From the IMG/VR virus record IMGVR_UViG_3300032805_000020, positions 1 through 23,281 of that record: a stretch of 23,281 bases of DNA. One strand, 5' to 3'. The DNA comes from a virus. Below, one piece after another: positions 15,672 through 21,748 of the stretch (position 1 is the first letter of the stretch; every line of letters starts with the position of its first letter). The position numbers and the translations under genes are program-made. The notes under the pieces are model-generated. The model was not told the DNA's origin. It did no database searches and saw only the letters and a list, made by a program, of their open reading frames with translations.

Positions 15672-17234
15672 TTAAGCGTAGGCTCCCGACATCTGCAGCA
15701 GGTTAGCCTGAACGCGGCGCGCGGTTTGATCTGCCACTTTTTGGGCTGTCAGGTCGGCGATTTCTTGCGCGCTGGCGTTGGGCTGAGTCACATGCACCGT
15801 TACGCCGCCAACGTCGACGTTCGTGTGGCCGGGTGTGTAGGACTGAGGATGGTAGAGGTTCTCGCCGCGACGAGCTCCGGACAGGTAGTTGCCGTAACTG
15901 TCCTCGTAATAGCCGCCAGCCTTCAAGGCCTGAAAGTACTCGGCATCGGTTTTCGCTTGCAGGGCGCTGCGATAGCGCGGGCTCATGATCAGGCGCGCGT
16001 AATAGTCGGCGAAGCTTTGGAAGTCGCCGAAATCGCGATAGTCGGCGCCACCGGGCGCTTTGATGCCGGCCAGGTTATGGAGTTGGGTTGCACCGCGATT
16101 CGTGAATCCGCCAGTCTCGTGCACAAACTGCCCATAGAGCCAGCGCGCCGGGACTCCTGTAATCCTCGAAATGTAGTCAGCGGCCGCCTGGGCTTGCCCG
16201 GCAATGTCGAGCCGTGGCGTGGTACGCTCGTCGAACGCGCCCATTGCCTGTCCCGCGCCAGCCGTAAAGCCGATTGCGCCACCAACCAGCGCGCCGACTC
16301 CAGTACCGACTCCCGGAATGACACTCGCGGCTGCGCCGCCGGCCAGAGCGCCACCAAGCGTTTTCGCTACGATAGGGTGCTTCGAGATCTGGTCAATCAG
16401 CCAGCGCACGTCGTCGGTGATCATGCGAACGGTGTCAGCGATGTGCGTCAGGGCCAAGCCAATATTCTTGATCGTAACTTCGCCCTTCGAAAGTTGCTGG
16501 TCGCCGTACACCGCTCCGACAAACTCCAGGAACATGCTCGTAGCATCCCTGCCGATCGCGACCAGATCCTCCCAGATGCGGTACATATCCTTGAGCGTTG
16601 GCGTCAGCGCGTCCGCCAGTTCTGTGGACAATCGCGGCACGTTAATGATCAGCCAGTTCAGCCACTCTTCCAGTTTGGCTTGAACTTTGCCGTCGCCGAA
16701 CAGACGATCAACGAGCGTCATGGTTGCGCCGCGCGCCAGTTGTCCGAGGGTAACCTTGAACTCGGTGAACTTGAACTCCACGTCGCGGAACTGCCGCAAG
16801 CGCTTTTCCATTTCCGCGGTCCCGCCAAACTCTTTCTCGATCCGGATCTGGAGTTGTTCCAAAGCACGGTAGCGTTGCGCAAGTTCTGGAGGGCCCCAGA
16901 TAACATCTTCGGCCGAGACGCCGAGCGCATCGAGCGCAATCTTCATGTGGCGCGCAGCGTCGGTATTGATAAACATCCGGCGCGCGAACATCTGGAAAGA
17001 GAGATCCGCGTCGGCCACGTTGGTCATCAACCCAAGCGCCGCGCCGGCGATGCCGGTCAGAGAGGCGATGACTTCGGTGCCGGCGACAGCAGCCTGCTTC
17101 GCCATACCGCTCGTCACACGCTCAACGGCTTGTCCAGCCTTTCGTAAAGCGTGGTCAAACTTTTCCAGGGCAGGTGCGTCCGTGGAAAATCCGAGCCGCA
17201 CGAGATATTGCTTTATGACGTCAATGTCTGCCAT
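15672..17234 (-). CDS. Tail tape measure protein with glucosaminidase-like domain
   Basis: This 520-residue protein follows the chaperones, the usual place of the tape measure. Residues about 1-290 are mostly helical and charged. Hydrophobic segments lie near 48-72 and, very Gly/Ala-rich, at about 293-332 (TLGGALAGGAAASVIPGVGTG), fitting a membrane-inserting part used when DNA passes. Residues about 350-450 look like a GH73-type endo-N-acetylglucosaminidase/lysozyme domain: WLYGQFVHETGGFTNRG with E373 as candidate catalytic acid, LHNLAGIKAP, then FQSFADYYARLI and AEYFQALKAGGYYEDSY. This would open peptidoglycan locally during entry. At 520 residues the ruler is short, predicting a short tail. 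The stop TAA directly abuts the next ATG. The ribosome site is weak, so coupling to the chaperone is likely. Confidence 0.85.
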   Translation of the reverse strand: MADIDVIKQYLVRLGFSTDAPALEKFDHALRKAGQAVERVTSGMAKQAAVAGTEVIASLTGIAGAALGLMTNVADADLSFQMFARRMFINTDAARHMKIALDALGVSAEDVIWGPPELAQRYRALEQLQIRIEKEFGGTAEMEKRLRQFRDVEFKFTEFKVTLGQLARGATMTLVDRLFGDGKVQAKLEEWLNWLIINVPRLSTELADALTPTLKDMYRIWEDLVAIGRDATSMFLEFVGAVYGDQQLSKGEVTIKNIGLALTHIADTVRMITDDVRWLIDQISKHPIVAKTLGGALAGGAAASVIPGVGTGVGALVGGAIGFTAGAGQAMGAFDERTTPRLDIAGQAQAAADYISRITGVPARWLYGQFVHETGGFTNRGATQLHNLAGIKAPGGADYRDFGDFQSFADYYARLIMSPRYRSALQAKTDAEYFQALKAGGYYEDSYGNYLSGARRGENLYHPQSYTPGHTNVDVGGVTVHVTQPNASAQEIADLTAQKVADQTARRVQANLLQMSGAYA

Positions 17235-17774
17235 GTTTTGCTACTGCTTCATCGTATCGCCGCTGATTTTCTTCGCTCACGTCCAGCATCTCGTGAGCAT
17301 CCAGGAGATCGTCGATCGTGTACGTTCCGTCAAACAGTTCGTGCTGCTGCCAGATGCCGGCAATCACCGGGCGGAATAGAAAGGGATCTATTTCGGCGAA
17401 CTCGACGGGGGAGAAGCCGATTTGCCGGCCGCCGCCTCGAGAGATTCGACGACGGCCAAGAAAGGGCCCGTGTTGAACTCCATCGCCGAAAGCGTCAGGG
17501 CAAACACCGTGGGCGCGTCGTCCTCGAGATCCTTGGCCACAAACCGCCCATCCGGCGTGATGATCGCCACAGGCAGCATCTTGTCGCCCACCTGCTCCAC
17601 GCGGTTCACTACCCGCAAGCATTCGGTTTGGATCTTCGCAAACTCCTCTTTCGAGATATCACCGCTCGCGATCTTACGGCCGACCAGGAACACCCAACAA
17701 GCATCCTTGGGTGTCATCTTCGAGATGAGGTACTCGTGACCATTCAAGGTTACAGATTTGCTTTTCTCAGACAT
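17221..17774 (-). CDS. Tail assembly chaperone, long (GT-like) frameshift product
   Basis: A second minus-strand frame in the -1 register overlaps the end of the short chaperone and continues to 17221. It has no usable start codon, yet its unique part is clearly protein-like: IDPFLFRPVIAGIWQQHELF followed by DGTYTIDDLLDAHEMLDV and ENQRRYDEAV, the type of T domain found in lambda-style chaperone pairs. Joined by a -1 shift near the end of the short frame, the product would be about 184 residues. In this system a minority long form binds the tape measure. The stop overlaps the tape measure start by 14 bases. The shift itself is inferred, not seen. Confidence 0.65.
17388..17774 (-). CDS. Tail assembly chaperone, short (G-like) product
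   Basis: This 128-residue protein starts at MSEKSKSVTLNG. The ATG at 17774 has GGAG six bases upstream, whereas an in-frame ATG four codons earlier has none. The body (YLISKMTPKDACWVFLVGRKI, then a helical middle, then PDGRFVAKDLEDDAPTVFALTLSAMEFNTGPFL) resembles phage tail-assembly chaperones encoded just before the tape measure, which bind the tape measure and bring in tube subunits. The C-terminal tail (EAAAGKSASPPSSSPK) is low-complexity, as expected where a frameshift normally joins the second domain. It lies 12 bases after the broken PP-loop gene. The family is assigned mostly from position, size and the overlapping second frame. Confidence 0.7.
   Translation of the reverse strand: MSEKSKSVTLNGHEYLISKMTPKDACWVFLVGRKIASGDISKEEFAKIQTECLRVVNRVEQVGDKMLPVAIITPDGRFVAKDLEDDAPTVFALTLSAMEFNTGPFLAVVESLEAAAGKSASPPSSSPK
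17406..17414 (-). promoter_or_regulatory. Candidate -1 frameshift site in the chaperone pair
   Basis: In the short frame the codons TCT CCC CCG form a run of five C (17407-17411 as G on the plus strand), about eight codons before the short stop. Slippage back by one base would re-pair CCC and CCG on TCC and CCC and enter the long frame. It is not a perfect XXXYYYZ heptamer because the base before the C run is T. No other better slippery word is seen in the overlap. Confidence 0.4.
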
Positions 17775-17786
17775 GCAAGACTCCAA

Positions 17787-18540
17787 TCAGACGAAACAAT
17801 AACCAGAATCGCAGCCGGGCAAGAGCGAGATTTGATGGTTCGTAAAATCTACGCGGTCTAGTGGCTTGCCAATCTGGTGTAGGAAGACAAAATTATCACG
17901 TTGACGAATTTCGCGATCGAAAACTACAGCCTTATCAAAATCAGCAGGGTCCATTTCCCGCCATTCCTCATCGGTCATGTTCGGGCACATCCAGCAAGCG
18001 GAACGCGGAGGTTTCGGCCAGCCCATTACATCCATTACAAGACGAATGCCAATCGCCCTTAGTCATTGGGGCATCGAAAAGTAGCGGGTACCACTCCTGA
18101 AGCCATTGCCGGCGCGGAGAACGAATGCGACGCATTTCGTCGCGAGAAATTCCGATCCATACACGCGCTTGTTCCACTCCTAAACTGCGCAACCATCGAG
18201 CAGTAACTTCTCGTTTCCATTCGACGGAGCAGAATGTTTCCATTTTGCCAACGGAACCGTTCTGTGTTGTGAAGGCTGGAATTAAAAGAGTATCGCCGTC
18301 CTTGCCTCCATATAGATCGACGGTTGCGAAGCGACTCTTAGGAACACGTTCAACAGCAAGTCCGACTTTAGCAAGGTTCGGTCGGATAACATCGTCCAGA
18401 TACCGCCACGTCGAAGATTTTTCTCTTTCAGTATCAACGATTACGGCGAGGTCTGGTTTTGGTAGGCGTCCTTGAATTATTAAGGCAGCCACTGCTGCTG
18501 ATTGCGTACCACCGCCGCAACTCCATACCTGGGTAATCAT
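17787..18540 (-). pseudogene. PAPS-reductase-like PP-loop protein, broken by a +1 frameshift
   Basis: Two minus-strand frames (18540-17968 and 17787-18035) join into one protein of about 250 residues if one base is removed. The first begins MITQVWSCGGGTQSAAVAALI, a PP-loop (SGGxxS-like) nucleotide-binding motif of the PAPS reductase/ATP pyrophosphatase group, and continues to APMTKGD. The second supplies GWPKPPRSACWMCPNM, the Cys-rich segment, EEWREMDPADFDKAVVFD, and a C-terminal GCDSGYCFV. At 18049-18050 the minus strand reads GATTGGCATTCG; dropping one G gives D-C-I-R-L-V-M, restoring the family's usual reading. Related phage proteins may act in sulfur or nucleotide chemistry; no substrate can be inferred. 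It sits between tube and chaperone, 32 bases after the tube stop, with no clear ribosome site. It is either a recent inactivation, a sequencing error, or recoding. Confidence 0.75.
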
Positions 18541-18572
18541 CGTTGGCTATTGTATCTGGGCAGTCGCCGCAG

Positions 18573-19031
18573 TTACAGCACCGGGAAACTGGTGTTGATG
18601 ATGTCGGCACAGTGCAAGGTCCAGGTGATGTGTTGGCCTTGCGAAGTGTACGTTTTGTCCGGCATCTTCGATGGGCTCACTCCGGAGCATACGTGTTGAC
18701 TGCCGTCCACCAGGTTCCGTAAGAGCACCGTCATGGTGCAGAATTGGGCGACGTTGCCGGCGTACATCGCCGTCTCCAGCAAGTTGAGCCAGCCAAGCAA
18801 AAACGTGTGTAGTTCGCTCGTCTGCTGCATCTCGAGCGCGACGGTTCCATTCCGGCCAGCAACCGCCGAGACCATGACACCGCCGTCCGAGGCGACGTCT
18901 TGCACGGTCTTATCGACCGCCATCGACACGACGGCCTGATGGAATCCGATTTCACCAGTGAGCGCAAATGGCGGCAATAATGGATGGCTCATCACGAGGG
19001 CCGTGTCGAAGAAACTGTACGTGCTAGACAT
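18573..19031 (-). CDS. Tail tube protein (DUF3277-like)
   Basis: This 152-residue protein starts MSSTYSFFDTALVMSHP and has the features of DUF3277-type tube proteins that sit next to DUF3383 sheaths: a YSFFDT start, a GEIGFHQAVVSMA strand, DGGVMVSAVAGRNGTVALEMQQTS, and a LLGWLNLL helix in the middle. Its length is normal for a myovirus tube subunit, which would stack as hexameric rings inside the sheath. The start is fixed by GGAGG at 19039-19043, seven bases before the ATG, one of the best sites in the window and fitting a highly expressed structural protein. In a standard arrangement it would follow the sheath directly; here the two are separated by an endonuclease gene of opposite direction. 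Confidence 0.75.
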   Translation of the reverse strand: MSSTYSFFDTALVMSHPLLPPFALTGEIGFHQAVVSMAVDKTVQDVASDGGVMVSAVAGRNGTVALEMQQTSELHTFLLGWLNLLETAMYAGNVAQFCTMTVLLRNLVDGSQHVCSGVSPSKMPDKTYTSQGQHITWTLHCADIINTSFPVL

Positions 19032-19038
19032 ACTTGAT

Positions 19039-19043
19039 CCTCC
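19039..19043 (-). promoter_or_regulatory. Strong ribosome binding site of the tube gene
   Basis: GGAGG on the minus strand stands seven bases before the tube ATG. It is retained although the neighbouring endonuclease gene has been placed just upstream on the other strand, so the insertion spared tube translation. Confidence 0.7.
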
Positions 19044-19069
19044 ATTTGCATTGTGCTAGAGTCCCGATT

Positions 19070-19729
19070 ATGTCAGCGCTAATTGATATGACTGGACAAA
19101 GATTCGGGCGTTGGACCGTAGTAAGGTTCGATCCTACGGCGCGTGTTTCTTCTTGGCTGTGTCGCTGCGATTGCGGAACAGTGAAAACCGTACAGTCGGC
19201 GAATTTAAGACAGGGAGTTACAAATAGTTGCGGCTGCTTAAATGCCGAACTAGCGTCTCAACGTAATAGCACACATCGTCAATGCTGGACGCCGACTTAT
19301 AGATCATGGGTTAATATGACCCGGCGCTGCCGCGACAAAAAACTTGTTCGCTACGAGCGTTACGGCGGCCGTGGAATTAAAGTATGCGCCCGCTGGCTTG
19401 GCAAGAATGGATTCACCAATTTCCTTGCAGATATGGGCGAACGGCCGCAGGGAATGAGTATTGATCGATATCCAAATCCAGACGGCGATTACGAGCCCAG
19501 CAATTGTCGATGGGCTACACCGCAGCAACAGCAAACCAACAAACATCCTGCCAAGAATGCCGCTCTGCTGACTTTTCGTGGGCAGACCAAAATGATGTCG
19601 GTTTGGGCCAGAGAACTCGGAATGAGTCAAACCGCTTTTGCGCGCCGCTTACAGCATGGATGGTCTATCGAAAAGGCCGTAACGACTCCTCCGCGAGCCG
19701 ACCGCCGACGAAAGCCCGCGTCCATTTAA
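19070..19729 (+). CDS. HNH-type homing-endonuclease-like protein
   Basis: This is the only convincing plus-strand gene, 219 residues from the ATG at 19070; an upstream in-frame TTG at 19034 would add 12 unlikely residues, and ATG 19088 is another option. It has an N-terminal GQRFGRWTVV segment, a probable zinc site (C31, C33, C35 with C54 and C56), then YGGRGIKVCARW (about 98-109) and IDRYPNPDGDYEPSNCRWAT (about 131-150). These are typical of the small phage HNH/AP2-like nuclease family. The C-terminal TFRGQTKMMSVWARELGM...RLQHGWSIEKAV resembles the helix-turn-helix DNA-recognition modules of homing nucleases. It probably makes a site-specific break that spreads its own gene. It lies between sheath and tube, opposite in direction, leaving 38 bases to the tube start and 12 to the sheath stop. 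No strong ribosome site is seen. Confidence 0.8.
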   Translation: MSALIDMTGQRFGRWTVVRFDPTARVSSWLCRCDCGTVKTVQSANLRQGVTNSCGCLNAELASQRNSTHRQCWTPTYRSWVNMTRRCRDKKLVRYERYGGRGIKVCARWLGKNGFTNFLADMGERPQGMSIDRYPNPDGDYEPSNCRWATPQQQQTNKHPAKNAALLTFRGQTKMMSVWARELGMSQTAFARRLQHGWSIEKAVTTPPRADRRRKPASI

Positions 19730-19733
19730 TGGA
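19719..19733. repeat. 15-bp palindrome-bearing word, copy 1
   Basis: The minus strand here reads TCCATTAAATGGACG, whose core TCCAT-TAA-ATGGA is a short inverted repeat. It covers the stop codon of the endonuclease gene. The same 15 bases occur on the plus strand at 13350-13364. Confidence 0.6.
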
Positions 19734-19741
19734 TGCCGGCC

Positions 19742-21748
19742 TTAAAGTTGTGTCACCACGCTGATATTTAAAAAGTGGACTGCGCCCGCTTCAATGATTG
19801 ACAGATAAATCGGCATGGCCTGTCGTGCCGCGCGCGCGGCAGAAGTTTGCGTCGAGTAAGGCGGGGCTTGCGCGATGAAGCCGTTCGGCAGCGATTGCCC
19901 AGGCACCAGATTCAGGATCTGCACACCCTTCCATGTCCCACCGGCGATGAAGCCGATGACCTGCATCTGCTGCGCGGCTTGATTGACCGCGTTGATCAGC
20001 AAAGCTTCGCCGGGATCCGTCTGAGGCACCGCCGGCAGCGCGACCAGCACATTCATCACATTGGTCTGGATGAACGCCACCAGCATGTCGAGATTGATGG
20101 TCTGGAAGAAATAGTTTCCTCCCGGCTCGATCCCCTGCTCGGCGAAGGTGTAGACGTTGCCGTAGTTCAGGTACAAGTTGCAGTTCAAACCTTCGATCGT
20201 GCTCACCTGGTTCTGGGACAGCGGCTCCGGAGTGATCCCGATCAGCACTTTGAACTTCATCGTGAAGTAAGAGTTGGCAAGGCCGGTGTTCAAGCCCATC
20301 GCCGCGCCCATGTAGGCAGAAGCGATGTAGGCATTGTTCGGAGCCGCGCCGCTTTGCGTGGTGCTGTAGGCGAGCAACACGTGCCCGTACTTCGCCGCTT
20401 GCAGCGTGGCGGCAATGTTGCCGCCTGTGTTGTTCAGCACGGCCGAATCGGCGGTGCTCGCAAAATAATAGGCAGCGGGCGAAGCAGCCTGCACCCATGA
20501 GGCGATCGCGCTGATATCGCTGTCGGCTGCATCCGTGACGGTGAAGCCGTACCAGGCACTTTGCGCGGTGCGGCAGGCCTGGACTGCAAGCAGAGCAGGT
20601 TCAAGGATTGCGGAAATATCGACTTCCAAGCCGGTGCCGCTACCGCCAGTCGTAGTCAGAGCAGTGGCGATGCTGTAGCCGGTACCGGCAGTGATCAAAC
20701 TTAAGCCGGTCACTGTGCCGCCACCGCCAATCGTTGTGACTTGTAGCGTGCCGCCGCTCGCGCCGCCCTGGACAACCGTGATGACGTCGCCCACTTTGTA
20801 GTTCGTTCCGGCCGCGCCGCTGTGCACGACAACCGTATTCAAGCCGCTGGGATTCTGGGCGCCAATCCAGACATATTGCGGAGTGGGGCTTTGGCTGAAG
20901 TATTCGACCGCATGCAGGTATTCAGGATCGGACGTCGTGAACCCGGCCGTCAAAATGCCAGCGAGCGAAGAAAATTTCTGGATGCGCGAATTGGCTCCGG
21001 TCGTGGGAATGACGCCGCTCGGCCCGATGATGAGCCCTTGGTTGAATGTGGGCGGTCCGGCAATCTGAGCGGCAACCTGCACCGAAACGTCGATGATGTC
21101 CTGCAGTGGCAGGTACGGACTTGAACTCATAGCGCCTCCGGATGGTGGTGAGTTGTCGAGAAAAGCGATGCCGCAGACTCCACAGTGCGTACTGCCGTTG
21201 GTGACATTCCATGTGGGAGTGAACGGACCTGTTGAGTTGAGGATGTAAACAACCGAGCCCATGCTGGCGCCGGTCTGCGGCAGCGGGCTGATCGTGTAGT
21301 CGAGCACCCAGGGCGTGTTGACCGAATTGTAGCTTCCGGAAGTGGCGTCCTGGGCGATGACTTCAAAATAAGCGGCATTGCTGGACTCGGTAAGAGCGAC
21401 TCCGGTTTCGGACGTGCCGGGCGTGACATTCAGTTCACCGGAATCGTCTTTCGTGCACGGGCTGAGCTCATAAACGACAGCAGCGGATGGGACTACGTGA
21501 CCGGATGCATAGATGAGCGAAGTCTGGCCACCGGGGATATTGTCCAGAAAAGCGATGCCGCTGCCCCACTGGCCTACTGGCGAGCCCATCAGGTACGAGC
21601 CAAGCGTCGGAGCTCCGGCTGCCGAAATACCCGGCGTCATGCCAAGTACAACCAGAGTGTTTCCGGCGGTGGTTGCTGGAATGGTGATTGTTTGCGGCGA
21701 GGACGTGCTGGGCGTCGTGAAAACCGTTCTATTGACGATCGTGATCAT
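19742..21748 (-). CDS. Tail sheath protein (DUF3383-like) with 206-residue N-terminal extension
   Basis: The open frame codes 668 residues. From residue 207 on, it matches my recollection of DUF3383 contractile sheath-type proteins: a start of the type PLxDIIDVSVQVAAQ, then FNQGLIIGPSGVIP, the RIQKFSSLAGI segment and the EYFSQSPTPQYVWIGAQ strand; the C-terminal third has the EGLNCNLYLNYGNVYTFAEQG-type core. Residues about 299-384 are a Gly-rich insertion of phage-type beta repeats (YKVGDVITVVQGG, TAGTGY). Residues 1-206 are a separate Thr/Gly-rich domain with two related GIAFLDN motifs (about 64-70 and 193-199) and no recognised family. The upstream ATG at 21748 overlaps the previous gene and has no good ribosome site, whereas the ATG at 21130 has GGAGG four bases upstream. 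The mature sheath is therefore most likely the 462-residue product of 21130-19742; whether the long form is made is unknown. Confidence 0.8.
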   Translation of the reverse strand: MITIVNRTVFTTPSTSSPQTITIPATTAGNTLVVLGMTPGISAAGAPTLGSYLMGSPVGQWGSGIAFLDNIPGGQTSLIYASGHVVPSAAVVYELSPCTKDDSGELNVTPGTSETGVALTESSNAAYFEVIAQDATSGSYNSVNTPWVLDYTISPLPQTGASMGSVVYILNSTGPFTPTWNVTNGSTHCGVCGIAFLDNSPPSGGAMSSSPYLPLQDIIDVSVQVAAQIAGPPTFNQGLIIGPSGVIPTTGANSRIQKFSSLAGILTAGFTTSDPEYLHAVEYFSQSPTPQYVWIGAQNPSGLNTVVVHSGAAGTNYKVGDVITVVQGGASGGTLQVTTIGGGGTVTGLSLITAGTGYSIATALTTTGGSGTGLEVDISAILEPALLAVQACRTAQSAWYGFTVTDAADSDISAIASWVQAASPAAYYFASTADSAVLNNTGGNIAATLQAAKYGHVLLAYSTTQSGAAPNNAYIASAYMGAAMGLNTGLANSYFTMKFKVLIGITPEPLSQNQVSTIEGLNCNLYLNYGNVYTFAEQGIEPGGNYFFQTINLDMLVAFIQTNVMNVLVALPAVPQTDPGEALLINAVNQAAQQMQVIGFIAGGTWKGVQILNLVPGQSLPNGFIAQAPPYSTQTSAARAARQAMPIYLSIIEAGAVHFLNISVVTQL
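21128..21139 (-). promoter_or_regulatory. Internal ribosome binding site and ATG for the sheath
   Basis: On the minus strand GGAGG (21135-21139) stands four bases before an in-frame ATG (21130) followed by AG, so the site reads ATGA. ATGA is the same coupling motif used at three other gene joints in this cluster. The codons after this ATG begin the recognisable sheath sequence, which makes it the likely real sheath start. Confidence 0.75.

Noticed and set aside
15726-17147. Long plus-strand open frame (473 codons) opposite the tape measure
   Set aside because: It is the antisense shadow of a well-supported tape measure gene; the composition is Arg/His/Gln-rich with no recognisable domain.
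17151-17861. Plus-strand open frame of 236 codons
   Set aside because: It covers the start of the tape measure, both chaperone frames and the end of the PP-loop gene in antisense; Arg-rich shadow sequence without motifs.
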